Positions 12,043 through 22,389 of a stretch of 64,000 nucleotides of DNA are shown here, one piece after another. Made by a program: the position numbers and the translations under genes. Origin of the DNA: Branchipolynoe longqiensis. Taxonomy: Eukaryota; Annelida; Polychaeta; Phyllodocida; Polynoidae. The notes beneath the pieces are model-generated. The model was not told where the DNA came from. It worked only from the letters and a program-made list of their open reading frames with translations, and ran no database searches. The stretch's first letter is position 1. The number at the start of each line of letters is the position of its first letter. The stretch covers positions 148,367,810-148,431,809 of the forward strand of contig CM059186.1 of the NCBI GenBank assembly GCA_030323885.1. Direction: 5' to 3'.

Positions 12043-13034
12043 GAATGAGACTGTGTGGACAGAAGGTAAGGGGTTAGTAAAATCGCGGTGCCAAACGATC
12101 ACGTGACCTCGCGGCGTGAATTTAGACCACCATTCTCCTTACATATATAGCATGTGTCTTGCGGTAAATATCTTTATTGAATTCCTCTGAACCAAACATT
12201 TTATGAGCGCATAGACATTGGTCTTGTGGCCATTGTTCGCGGTTATTTATTTATTTTCAGTCAAACAACCTTTTTTTGCTTTGAAAATTTGTTGGACAAA
12301 TTCAGACATCAAAACTTGTTCACTTTGAAAAGTTGGTCCAATACGACAGGTGTTGCTGAAGTCCTTCTGCCTTGAGGTGTTGGTTGAGTGTGTATTAATT
12401 AAGTGACGATTGATTGATTGATTGGTGGTTTCTTTACGCCGTGTTGGCAGCATAGGCCATATTCACGACGAGAACTGTTAGTTTTTTTATATTATATTAT
12501 ATTATATTGTATTGTATCACGTGACAGGTGGAGGGAGATGCCCTCTGGGTCGGGGGAGCTTATTGCATGGCGAGGGGAGGAGGATGGGTTCTTAGTGGAA
12601 TGTTCTACTGAGGTTTTATGTCTATCGTGACCATATTAGACCATCCTTCATGGTGAATTTATAGTGCTGCTTCGATAAGGGGACCATCTTGGATACTTGC
12701 TACCGCCAGGTCAGGGGACCACGATTATTGACAGTATGTGTGGCCATGTTAGGTTTTACCTCCGGGCCACATGTCAGGTGACATCAGCACTAGTACACAC
12801 TTGTGAGTGTGCTCGCTAATGTGACTGCATAGTGCTGCACGACTGAGATACAGTGCCACCGACACCATGACGTAAACCTCACCTAATGGCATTACTGATT
12901 ATCATCGCACTGAGCCAAGCTAGGTTGTGTTTGATTCTTGTAATGTCGAGCACCAGGCACAGTAACGGCAAGTTCTGTGTATGAGATGCGGTTTGATCCG
13001 ATTGGATTGATTCCCATAACCTACCGCAAGGATA
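12043..13034. other. Unassigned AT-rich DNA
   Basis: A short plus-strand piece (tgtgtggacagaaggta, ~12,051) resembles part of the R1 LTR at 25,518. Beyond it I see only small repeats such as tattatattatattatat near 12,490 and no supported gene. Confidence 0.5.
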
Positions 13035-13112
13035 TATGTTGCTTTATTATTTTGTCTTGCAGGTGTTGGCCGCCGTTCATGCATCGCGAGGCGATCTAGG
13101 GGGCTGCCGAGA
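13035..13112 (+). repeat. 78-bp exact copy of an intron/exon boundary at 8,991-9,068
   Basis: The 78 bases from tatgttgctttattatt to ggggctgccgaga appear identical to 8,991-9,068, which spans the putative 3' splice site of the Myb-like gene. Similarity stops abruptly on both sides. Because intronic bases are included, the copy arose at DNA level and not from a spliced transcript. Confidence 0.85.
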
Positions 13113-13430
13113 AGTATAGTTCCCCTGCCAGAGATTTATTAATAGACTCAGCCCAACTCTGCCTTCTTCCTTATTTGCCGAAGTGGTTATAAGTCGGATA
13201 TGTAGGATGAAATCTAGATGCAGTAATCTTTTGTGCAGCAATAAATGGTCGCTCACTATCCCAATATTTTAAGTTAGATATTTAACATCATGTCTAGAAA
13301 ATGAGGACAATTTCTTCTTTTTATTTTATAATCAAATTCTATGTTTTCATTACACCGTACCCAACATGTATGTATGTATATCTGGGGTATAACTAGTTAT
13401 GCTAATATTATTTAGGCTGTAGGGGGCCCT
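13113..13430. other. Unassigned stretch
   Basis: I see no gene, repeat or inverted termini. Confidence 0.5.
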
Positions 13431-13739
13431 ATTGTGACGCGACCGGCTGGGGGTTGGTCGCTCTCCTGCCTCCGCTACTCCGTCTCTTGGTTCACTGAGA
13501 TGCGGGCCCCCGCCAATCAGGAGGAAGATTTGCGGGGGAGCCGTTTCCCAGGCTTCGGGCTATCCTCCAATCAGGAGGAAGCTATGCGGGGAGGCGACTT
13601 CGGGCGGCGCGACACACATTCCGTGTCCAGTCGGCCAGAATTTTGACTTGGTGCGGATGTGCTGGCTGTCCGGTACAGCTGCGCTTACGCCATCGGGCGT
13701 TTGACTGTTGCTGTTGTGTTGGGTTCTGCCTGTGTCAGA
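13430..13739 (+). promoter_or_regulatory. GC-rich stretch with duplicated CCAAT-type module, upstream of a Gag-like ORF
   Basis: The module ccaatcaggaggaag occurs twice (about 13,514 and 13,568), each followed by a similar GC-rich tail. GC content is much higher than in the flanks. CCAAT boxes and position before an ORF suggest a promoter or the U3 part of an LTR; no matching downstream LTR is seen. Confidence 0.3.
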
Positions 13740-14219
13740 ATGGTCGTGGATGTTTGCCAGGCTTGTGGAGATGAGCATGAACCACCTCGCGGTGCTAAGT
13801 GCAAGGTGGTAAAAGCCAAAGTGGCAAGGAAGAACATCAAGGCAGAGGCAGTGGAGGAGGAGATCGGTGCCGGTGAGAGTAGCGAGGAAGTTGTGGGGAA
13901 CGCCATGTTGAAGCTTTCATTGGGAGAGGGCAGTGACGGGATCGCGAAGGTGGCACGCATGGCTAGCGAGATCCCACCTGACACAGAGGAAATCGAGCTT
14001 CGCAAAATGTTGGAGGCGCGTGTATTGGCGCGCCGGAAAGCAGAGCTGAAGGCGGTGCTGGAGAAGGAGATCGCGGCAGAGGAAAATGTGGGCGAAAAGA
14101 CGAGATTGCGCCGCAAATCGAAGAAAAAGAAGAAAAAGTCCAGCGACGGACTCGAGCCCAAGTTTGGGGGATTCGTCTCCGTCATCGGCATCATCGTCCG
14201 GGGACTCGGACTCGGATGA
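13740..14219 (+). CDS. Unrecognised retroelement-like ORF with Cys/His motif, probably frameshifted
   Basis: I start at the ATG at 13,740 because the Cys/His motif CQACGDEHEPPRGAKC begins six codons in and the upstream part of the frame looks non-coding. A highly charged, helical stretch follows, rich in Lys, Glu and Ala (VEEEIGAGESSEE, then IPPDTEEIELRKMLEARVL), ending in a poly-Lys run (SKKKKKKSS). After the A-rich run, the next frame encodes a Ser/Asp/Arg-rich tail (SSSGDSDSDESRSGSREFKE) to about 14,335, so a frameshift there is likely. The composition suits a Gag-like or nucleic-acid-binding protein of a retroelement. I do not recognise the family, and no polymerase follows. Confidence 0.4.
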   Translation: MVVDVCQACGDEHEPPRGAKCKVVKAKVARKNIKAEAVEEEIGAGESSEEVVGNAMLKLSLGEGSDGIAKVARMASEIPPDTEEIELRKMLEARVLARRKAELKAVLEKEIAAEENVGEKTRLRRKSKKKKKKSSDGLEPKFGGFVSVIGIIVRGLGLG

Positions 14220-14383
14220 GTCGAGGAGTGGTAGCAGAGAGTTTAAGGAATTAAAAAAATTAAACCGATGGCATTTCATCACCGCCATCTTGTCATTTTG
14301 CATTCTCGCTCATTTCACCAACTCTGTGCCAATATAAGTAACCATTTGACACTGGGGCCAGGGGTTCTACTTCTGGTTCCATA

Positions 14384-15065
14384 CTAAAGCAGTTTTTGCC
14401 AGGTTTTACATAGGGTTTGTGTTCACCCCTGTACTGTAAGTATGGGGTGAATCTTTTATCTGGGTATTACACCAGACACTGCCCACTCACAACTCACTTC
14501 CAACTATTTGTCTTATCACCGGACCTGGGGACCGAATCGGTAAGAGCGCAGGCTTCGCGTGTGCAAGGTCGAGAGTTCGAATCCCGGCCGAGTCAAGGCA
14601 ATGATTTACTAAATTGATACCTGTTGCTACCTCGCCTGAAATTTGGCATTACTATATTACGACAAGGACTGGTTAGCTCACTACCATGATAATGTGACTG
14701 AGTGGGGAATCGGGAGGATCATGGTGCCAGTAATCCGGTCTCCGAGTGAGACAGTACTATAAAGTTGATGCCAATGCGCACTGTCAAAAGTCAGTACTCA
14801 TACAGAACAAATAGGCAAACTGTTACATTATTGAGCTCGCCGTGAATATGACCTTTGCTGCCAACCCGATGTTAAGGAACTCTCCGATGCGCATTCTTTT
14901 TATAGCAGCAGAGTGCTCTTAGTGGTTCATAATTTGGTGGCATTGCTGACTGTAGTAGTGCTAGATAAACGATTCACCCCGTACTTGCAGTACAGGGGCG
15001 AACACAAACCCTCTATAAAAGCTGGTGATAAGTGCTTTAGTATGGAACAGGAACTAGAAACTCCG
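14384..15065. repeat. Inverted repeat pair (arms ~85-110 bp) flanking a SINE
   Basis: 14,384-14,470 (ggtttgtgttc, cccctgtactgtaagta, ggggtgaatcttttatct) is matched in reverse complement by 14,955-15,065 (tgggtgaatcgtttatct on the minus strand, then gttccatactaaagca). A third partial copy, in the first orientation, lies at 15,676-15,720. The pair could be the termini of a foldback element or two opposed copies of a dispersed repeat. Confidence 0.55.
14519..14815 (+). mobile_element. tRNA-derived SINE (copy b)
   Basis: A tRNA-like head (GGGACCGAATCGGTAAGAGC, then B-box-like GAGTTCGAATCC) is followed by AAATTGATACCTGTTGCTA, GGCATTACTA, GATAATGTGACTGAGTGGGG and CGCACTGTCAAAAGTC. The order matches the other SINE copies. 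It ends without the AACAACAAAC tail. The head is distinct from copies a and e. Confidence 0.75.
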
Positions 15066-15329
15066 GCTACAGTATCAAATGGCTACCCACATCGGCACAA
15101 GAGTTCGGGGAACGGAAGAGAATGCAAACAGACAAGGTGGCGGCAGTAGAATGCTGCCGATTTCAATTTTAAAGTCTATTAAACTATGTTTTATTATAAT
15201 TTTTAACTCAAAAGTAGCGGGTAAATATGAAGACGTATATAAGTGTTTTGCTTCTTAAATTAAGAATTTATCCATTCAGTTAATTCCCCAGCATAATGAA
15301 ATTCTTCGCCAGTTTTTCTAATGGGTTGG

Positions 15330-15665
15330 TGTAGTAGTCTGTACATGAGCCCCACTACCATGCGGTGGTGACAGACACTATGCCGCACCCCTATGCAGTT
15401 ACACTGAACTGCGCTAGGTGGCGGCAGACTAGCCACCAGGCAGACCCCCAATGGGGCTGCCCTCTACTGCGTGTGGCTAGCTCACCCCCCACCCACCTAT
15501 AGAGGAGACATGGGACCTGGCGAGTTAGGGGGCGTGTCAGTGGACTGTTGACGCTGCGGAGAGCAGAGAGGTTTTGTAATAAACCAAGTTGAAGCATACT
15601 GATACTGAATCTTGGAGTTCTTCTGTGAGTGCATGGCAGTGTGGGGAAGCCTGTGGGCCATCACA
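15330..15665 (+). mobile_element. Candidate solo LTR
   Basis: The segment begins TGTAGTAGTC and ends CCATCACA (TG...CA). It contains ctatagagg as a possible TATA box and gtaataaacc as a polyadenylation signal in the right order. Flanking 5-mers are GTTGG (15,325-15,329) and GTTAG (15,666-15,670), one mismatch from a target duplication. There is no second copy in the window, so this rests on structure alone. Confidence 0.4.
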
Positions 15666-16744
15666 GTTAGTTTTCAAACCTGTATTGCAAGTACGGGGTG
15701 AATCTTTTATCTATAGTAGTGCCAGTCAGCAGCGACACCTGTGGCAGACAGACACTTGCCAAGCTTGAACACTGTTTCAATGTTAACTGTCTCTGTCTTA
15801 TTTACCTTTCACCCTGATATATCTTAGGAGAATAATATTGGCATTGCATAGGTTTTTTTTTATAGTTTTTTTTTTACAGACATGTGTTGTTTTATGCGAG
15901 TAATAGACCCAATGCTATCCATTCTCCCTGTTATGAATTGCTCATGTTCTATTATAATACAGAATAAAGGGTCATCGAAAGTTGTCCATATCTTTCTAGT
16001 CATGGGAGGGTGGGTAATATTTGAGTTAGGGTTAAATAAAATAACCATTTCATAAGTCATTGTATAGTGATGGGTGTGGGGTCGGTAAGCGTAGTATTCT
16101 TTGTATGAGCGTGAATATGCTGAGAATTTTGGATGGTCAGTAAGTATGTTGACCAGTATGTCTTCCATTTAATGTATTTTGAATTTTCATTTAATATTAA
16201 TACAATTTCCTTTTTTTTCATATTACAGATATGATGGCTGTCAGGCCCGGGTGTGATAAGCCGGGGAACAGTTGAGGTTTGGGAGGTTAGGGTGCCAGGT
16301 TGTGGGGCAAGGGCTAGGGTTATGATTGTGTAGTTAGCTAGTGAGGGTAGGATAGGATAGGGCAGGGTAAGTTTAAAATCAGTTTGTCTTAGCCTGACAT
16401 GCGTGGCACCTATTTCAACTGTGTTCAGGAATCGCCAACACTGAATTCCACTAGATTTGGTAAGTACCCACTTAAAGTTGCATAGTTTGACGTTTTGTAA
16501 ATTCCGGTAATTCTATGTAGCAAGATATCCCTAACTGTGGCAATATCTAAGTTTGGTATGTAGTATGAAATCTAGATTATGTGTGTGTGCAGCAGCAATA
16601 TATGCTTACTTCGTACACTGACGTTTTTCTAATTTGGATAATTAGGATCATTTTTGTTGTTGTTCTCCGCAAAAAATACTATGCTTTCATTAGATTATAC
16701 AACTGTAAAGCCTTACGGAAACCATGTGTATATTTTCCTTTATT
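15666..16744. other. Unassigned DNA
   Basis: Apart from the short repeat copy at 15,676-15,720 and poly(T) runs near 15,855 and 16,210, I see no feature. Confidence 0.5.
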
Positions 16745-16830
16745 GGAAATCGACTAGTCCAGTGTACAGACGGTATTGTCCAGTGTACTGACGGTATTGT
16801 CCTGTGTACTGACTAGTCCAGTGTACTGAC
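16745..16830. repeat. Minisatellite with gtgtactgac units, left part
   Basis: Tandem units of about 20-27 bp combine gtccagtgtactgac, ggtattgtcc and gtgtactgacta. The array resumes at 21,460 on the other side of Gypsy-1. Confidence 0.8.
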
Positions 16831-17018
16831 TGTGAAAGTACGTCTGAACACTTTGAGTTCTGGATACTGAATGGTTTATTCACGGCGTAGGGCACGCTTG
16901 ACCCGCCGGCTAAACTTTCCATGATATCATCTCATTTGCATATCTCTTTGTCCCCAACTCTGCATATCGTTAACATATATTAACCACAGGTCTAGACGTC
17001 TATTACGCATATATCACA
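16831..17018 (-). repeat. Gypsy-1 3' LTR (188 bp)
   Basis: TG...CA ends on both strands. Transcribed on the minus strand it contains TATATGC-type AT-rich motifs and gtgaataaaccattcag with the AATAAA signal near its end. Confidence 0.93.
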
Positions 17019-17275
17019 TCCCCCCCTCAAAGTATTTCTGAAACATCAAATGTTACAAAATATCAATGAAGAAACATCAAATCTACAATATCAAATATAT
17101 GCGCACTTAACTTGCAAACGTCTGAGTGCACAATGCACTTAAGTCCTCAACATTCCGGCCGTAATGCCTGACATCTCAATTGTCCATATGTATCAACAGT
17201 AAACACAAAAGCTGAAATAAACTTAACCGTACATGCACATGTTAACCGTGCAACCGTCGGTAGCACACTGACCTA

Positions 17276-18301
17276 CTATAGATCTAACCTGCTCGCTGGC
17301 CTTATCAGCTGACCTGACCTACTTAGATTAACCGTACTGTTTACATTCGGCGCTGACGCTGACCCAGATTGCGTCTGCACGACTAACTCGGGTCGCCCCT
17401 CCACAGGCGCTCCACTCATTTGTACCCGGTTACGATATAACATGTTGCCCGACTCGTTCAAAATTTGATATTCTCTCCCGGGCACCCCAGTTCGTCCCAA
17501 AATAACCCCTTTTTTCCACTCCCCAGCATTATTTTTGTACTTTATCTTATCTCCAACTTTCATAGGCTTGTGCGCCTTACCGCACTTCCGGTCATGAAAC
17601 GCTTTCTGACTACTCTGCCATTGGGCTGTTTGCCTTCTCTTAGGATCCTGCGTTTCAGGCACCAAAATACCCTTTGCCATAGGCAATCTGCCTCTCAACC
17701 TTCTGCTCATGAGCAACTGCACTGGAGACATGTTCAGGACAGGCAACGGAGTATTGCGATAATTCAGCAATGCCAACTGAAAATCAGCTCCAGTTTTCTC
17801 ACACTTCTTTAACATGTCCTTAACCGTTTGTACAAACCGTTCAACCTGACCGTTACTACGCGGATACTGTGGACTGGAATACATGGACTTGAACCCGTAA
17901 TGCAGTGCAAACTCCCTGTACTCATGGCTCTTAAACTGTGGACCATTATCTGACATTACCTGACTAGGAATACCGTGCCTTGCAAAGTTGTCTTTTAACG
18001 CTTCAATAACAGTGACAGACGACATATCCCCCAAAAGCGTTACCTCCGGAAAATTTGTGTAGTAATCTACAGTTATCAGGTAATTCTTATGATTTAACTC
18101 AAATAAATCGGCACCCACTTTATCATATGGTTGACAGGCGATCGGGTGATTTATCAATGGTTCGTTATGCAAATTTTTCCGGTTGTTTGGACAAGTGTCA
18201 CAGCGACTGACTTCATCCTCGATTTGCTTGTTAATATTTGGCCAAAACATACAGTCCCACGCCAACTGCTTGGACTTAGTCACCCCCCAAATGCGTCTCA
18301 T
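17276..18301 (-). pseudogene. Gypsy-1 integrase
   Basis: A 341-codon frame continues the RT/RNase H frame after a one-base shift at a G run near 18,285. The zinc domain is HETH (in the previous frame) with CDTCPNN. The catalytic core shows ADLFELNHKNYLITVDYY for the first Asp, VMSDNGPQFKSHEY for the second, and SPQYPRSNGQVERF with the Glu. The C-terminal part holds the chromatin/DNA-binding SH3-like stretch (MKVGDKIKYK, EWKKGVILGRTG, REYQILNESGNMLYRNR). All three acidic residues are present, so the domain itself appears intact, cut off only by the frameshift. It ends at 17,276 before the polypurine tract. Confidence 0.85.
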
Positions 18302-19743
18302 GCAACGCCTCTATCATTTCACCACGAAGAGCTGGAGGAACCACCACCCGATTGCCGTTCATTACAAGATTATTTTCAACTGTCAACTCATGCTTGTACG
18401 GAATGTACTGTCTCAGACACGGTGGTGTCTGTATACGTGTAGTGTCCCACCCATCTTCAATGTGTGATATCAACATAGACATAGATACATCTTTTTCATA
18501 TTCAGTCACAATCTTACTCCACAGACTCGACGACTGCATGTCCACTGCAGCAACGCAGAACGTGTCATCGAATAGGCTATCATGACCTACTTTGGCGGTA
18601 TGCGCCCTTGACAACGTGTCTGCAAAGAACATCAAAGAGCCCTTCACATGACATAACTGAATATTGTAATTCTGCAATCGCATTCGCATTCTTTGCATTT
18701 TAGCCGATAGCTTATGTATTGGGTTTTGCATTATGGCTACCAACGGCTTGTGGTCTGTCTGAATTTGAACTTCCTTGCCAAATATATACTCATGAAACCG
18801 TTGGCATCCGAAACATATGGCGAGCATTTCTTTCTCAATAGTGGCATATCCACACTGCGCTGCATTAAGCGCACGAGTTGCGAGTGCGATTGGTTTACCA
18901 TCTTGCATCAACACGGCTCCCAAACCTGACTGACAAGCATCTACCTGAATCACAATGGGTTTCTTAACATTGTAATATGTCAATACAGGAGCAGTTCTTA
19001 ACTTCTCTTTCAATTTATCGAACGCACCTTGCTGTTCGGCTTGCCAGTGCCACGCCACGTCCTTGGCTAGGAGCGTGCGTAGTGGTTTTGCTATCTCGGA
19101 CATGTTGGGTATGAACTTGTGTACATATCCCACCATGCCCAGGAACCTTTGGACGCTTTGTTTGTCACGCGGCTCTGGCATGTCTACTATTGCTTGTATT
19201 CTGTCTGGATCAGGCTTTACACCCTGCTGGGTAAGTTGATGACCTACATACTTTACTGTAGTCTTACATAGCAATGATTTAGCATCATTTAACTTTAGAT
19301 TACCCGACCTAGCTCGGTCCAGAACAGCTCGGAGCCGCTCGTTATGCTCCTCAACCGTTGACCCACATACCAAAATATCGTCCGTGACTATCCCGATACC
19401 GGGTATGTCGCCCATGACACGGTGCATCTCCTGAATAAAAATGTCCCCGGCTGTTTTGATGCCAAAAGGCAAGCGTGTGTACCTGTACCGGCCCCACGGA
19501 GTATTGAACGTGCACAAACGTGAACTTTCCTCATCCAATTCTATCTGCCAATACCCTGTCTTTGCATCCAAAACTGAAAAATACTTTGCATCGGCCGTTT
19601 TGGCAATAATTTCATCAATAGTTTTGGTCGGGAATGGCCCTCTTTTTATCGCTTTGTTCAACTTAGTCGGATCCAGACAAATTCTAATTTTATTTGTTTT
19701 TTTTTACGATCATAATAGAGTTAACCCACTCAGTAGGCTCATC
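18276..19743 (-). pseudogene. Gypsy-1 reverse transcriptase / RNase H
   Basis: After a stop (TAG, 19,744-19,746) the sequence continues and shifts frame at an A run near 19,700. From 19,661 it is then open for 461 codons. RT landmarks are FSVLDAKTGYWQIELD, with the first catalytic Asp (~residue 30), RLPFGIKTAG, and GIVTDDILV with the TDD pair (~residue 100). RNase H follows at ~225-320 (IVIQVDACQSGLGAVLM, ATIEKEMLAICFGC, IQTDHKPL). A linker FADTLSRAHT leads to the integrase zinc domain. The RT and RNase H active-site residues are intact. The frame ends at 18,276 through the G-run frameshift. Confidence 0.88.
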
Positions 19744-20490
19744 CTATTCCACTATGACACCTAACTCTACCATACGATCAAGCTCACTGCGTACTTTACC
19801 TTGAATGGCAAATTGAATCCGTCTAGGCGGATCTATGACAGGTTGAATAGACTTATCGACATGAATGACAGCCTTTGCTTTGATCAACCCCAAACCCTGA
19901 AATACGTCTTTGTATTCGCTTACCAGCTTCTCTGCCCCTGTGCTGGAACTGTTCGTCGGTGTGGAAATGTTCGCCGGTTTGCCAATGTTCGTCGGCACAG
20001 AGCTGTGCACCTCATCCACCCGTGCCAGCAGGTTCAACGTCACACAAGCCTGCTTGCCCAGGATGGGCTGGCAATCCGGCACCACCTGGAACCGAAGCAC
20101 ACTGTCGTTGACGTCGAGCAGTGCCTCTCCATCCGGCGTGATCCGGTGACCGGAGAACGTCACCAACGAACATCTGGTGTTCCCCAGCCTCCCCGGAGGG
20201 ACTCTGTCGAACACGAACCTCGGAAGCACGTTTGCCTCCGACCCTGTGTCAAGTTTAAACTTGACAGGACAACCATTCACCCAAACGATTGCATGCCACA
20301 GCTCGGCATCCCGACCAGCACCGCGATCGACGGCACCCACAAACAGATCCGTTGCCAGTACATTGACTTCCGCTGGATCGAGGTCTTGCTCAGCATTGTG
20401 AGGGTCGGGCGCTTCGACGTGAAGTTTGTTGACTCTCCCGAGCCTGCTCCTACAGACCTTCCCGAAGTGCCCGATCTTCTTACAGGCAAT
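19744..20490 (-). pseudogene. Gypsy-1 zinc knuckle 2, protease and RT N-terminus
   Basis: This is the same frame as Gag, resumed after a TGA at 20,493-20,491 that falls on the first Cys position of the second CCHC knuckle. A retropepsin-type aspartic protease is marked by VKFKLDTGSEANVLP, followed by the flap region and ILGKQACVTLNLLARV. The RT lead-in is YKDVFQGLGLIKAKAVIH and ELGVIVE. The frame ends at a TAG (19,744-19,746) where Gypsy-2 has a glutamine codon. Gag and Pol were evidently one continuous frame in this lineage. Confidence 0.85.
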
Positions 20491-21249
20491 TCAAGCCTTT
20501 CCTTTCGCTGGGCAGACTCCCCGGCGGTGTTCATATCCACAGTTCTGACAGCGGATCTTGAAATCTCCTGCACCGGCGCCGCCAGCAATCCAAGATGGCG
20601 ATTTCCAAGATGGCGTCGCCGCTGACCGAACCGCCGGTGCACCGGTACGCACATTAGCATAATTCCGAATGAAATCTATGTCTCTACTTTCCACATCTGA
20701 TTTGGTGTCCTCCAACAGATCTGAACTGAACTCACTCATTTTGCACATACTTATGCACTTTGTCAATGTTAACTCAGTAGTTTGAAGCAATTTGTTCCGC
20801 AAATTCACATTTTTCACGCCAGCCACAATTCGATCGCGCAAAAGCGACTCCTCCACCACTCCGTATTCACAGTCCTTAACTCTGTCCCTTAACGCTGTGA
20901 TGTACGTCGCCATATTTTCTGACGCTTGATTATGCGAATTGAATTTGTACCGTGTGATAATTATACTGCTCTTACCGACACAATAAACTTGAAATGCTTC
21001 AGTTAACGGTTTGATCTTGTCTTGATCGACGAACGCAAAAGTCATATTGGCAAATACCTTTTGCGCTTCCTCGCCAGCAACGTGAAGGAAGATGCAGCAT
21101 TGCACTTGTTCTCCTTTCAATATGACACCTGCCGCAGTGGCGTATATATCATATGCTCTGATCCATGTTTTCCAGTTCGATCTTGCGTTGTTGCTGAGGA
21201 CAAGCTGACCAGGCGGCTGCAAACCCGGTAAAGTATTTGCGGGCGGCAT
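20491..21249 (-). pseudogene. Gypsy-1 Gag
   Basis: It starts 20 nt inside the 5' LTR, almost directly after the PBS. The capsid-like part has VLSNNARSNWKTWIRAYDIY, VQCCIFLHVAGEEAQKVF and NMATYITALRDRVKDCEYG, then LLRDRIVAGVKNVNLRNKLL, typical of retrotransposon Gag. The nucleocapsid has one CX2CX3HX4C knuckle (CQNCGYEHRRGVC). A second, canonical one follows the premature stop. Length is 252 codons to the TGA. Gag forms the cytoplasmic particle that packages the RNA. This copy would make Gag with a single knuckle and no Pol. Confidence 0.85.
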
Positions 21250-21268
21250 TCTTCCTCATCTGACACCA

Positions 21269-21459
21269 TGTGAAAGTACAATGTCTGAACACTTCGAGTT
21301 CTGGATACTGAATGGTTTATTCACGGCGTAGGGCACGCTTGACCCGCCGGCTAAACTTTCCATGATGTCATCTCATTTGCATATCTCTTTGTCCCCAACT
21401 CTGCATATTGTTAACATATATTAACCACAGGTCTAGACGTCTATTACGCATATATCACA
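21269..21459 (-). repeat. Gypsy-1 5' LTR (191 bp)
   Basis: TG...CA ends. By eye three substitutions and one 3-bp gap separate it from the 3' LTR. It is followed on the minus strand by the PBS-like TGGTGTCAGATGAGG. Confidence 0.93.
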
Positions 21460-21870
21460 CTGACTAGTCCAGTGTACTGACTAGTCCAGTGTACTGACAT
21501 ACTGATGGTATTGTCCTGTGAACTGACTAGTCCAGTATACTGATGGTATGGTCCTGTGTACTGAATGTAGCCATATAGTTTTGCGCCTGTCTGGACATGT
21601 TCTTGCCGGTGTAAGACCTCTATTTGCTCGCCGAGAGTGCCACTGGTAACTTGCAAAAGCCAGCAGCACTTCAAAACTTTTGCAGGCAGCTTTCATGAAA
21701 TGCTACAGAGCGTTAAATGGAGAGTGACAGTCAAGTAATGAAAGCAGTCTTTTGTCACTTCATGACCGACAGCATGATGATGATGATGACTGAATGTAGT
21801 CTAGTGTACTGAAATACTGACGGTATAGTGGTGTGCACTGACTGTAGTCCTTGTACTGACTACCTCCGTT
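21460..21870. repeat. Minisatellite, right part, with an embedded dispersed repeat (R2)
   Basis: 21,460-21,570 and 21,790-21,865 continue the ctgactagtccagtgtactgac array seen left of Gypsy-1. Between them, 21,590-21,790 holds R2, whose reverse complement recurs at 40,885-41,120 (shared pieces include ctgtctggacatgttcttg, gtaacttgcaaaagccagca and gcatgatgatgatgatga). Confidence 0.75.
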
Positions 21871-22281
21871 TAGGCCCACTAGTACCGATGCGCCACCTAT
21901 TGTCAGAAAAAATAACAATGCGAAATGTCCCCCATTGTTTTGGTTTTGAAAGTTATATTCTTCAAATTGTTTCTTTATTGCAATTACTGACATGGTCTAG
22001 TCTTCATGTCTAGACATTAATGATGGACCGTAATGATGGATCGTGTACATTGGCCGTTTGGCGATGGTGTAATATCATTCAATGTAATATTCATTTACAA
22101 ATTTAAATGGCAGTATATTTAACATGACAAATGTCAGTATCATTTGGTACCTTTTACATACTTGGGTTACTCTGGTTTCTACATAAGGGATATTTTGCAC
22201 AATTCTTGCAGATTACATAACAGCATGTTGCATAACTGCATGTTGTCACAAATGCATTCATATATTTGATTTTTACCTTGT
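21871..22281. other. Unassigned AT-rich DNA
   Basis: I see no gene or repeat structure here. Confidence 0.5.
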
Positions 22282-22376
22282 CTAATGTCACATCTCATCT
22301 CATTTCATCTCATTTCATCTCATGTCACATTTCATGTTTTTCATGTTTTTCATGTTTGTCATGTTTTTCATGTGGC
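22282..22376. repeat. Simple repeat, catctcattt then ttcatgtttttcatg units
   Basis: Two adjoining low-complexity arrays with roughly 10-bp and 11-bp periods. Confidence 0.8.
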
Positions 22377-22389
22377 CTCTAATGGCCTG

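Larger units (their letters stand above)
16831..21459 (-). mobile_element. Gypsy-1: complete Ty3/Gypsy LTR retrotransposon, broken pol
   Basis: LTRs at 16,831-17,018 and 21,269-21,459 are flanked by the 5-bp target duplication CTGAC (16,826-16,830 and 21,460-21,464), so these are true ends. On the minus strand the order is LTR, PBS-like TGGTGTCAGATGAGG, Gag, protease, RT, RNase H, integrase, polypurine tract TTTGAGGGGGGGA, LTR. RNase H before integrase is the Ty3/Gypsy order. By eye the LTRs differ at three positions plus one 3-bp gap, which suggests a recent insertion, yet the coding region carries two stops and two frameshifts. Confidence 0.93.

Noticed and set aside
14519..14600. tRNA gene
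   Set aside because: Only the A- and B-box-like motifs are good; the downstream sequence is the SINE body shared with other copies.
19801..20625. 274-codon plus-strand ORF
   Set aside because: Antisense shadow of Gypsy-1 Gag/protease.
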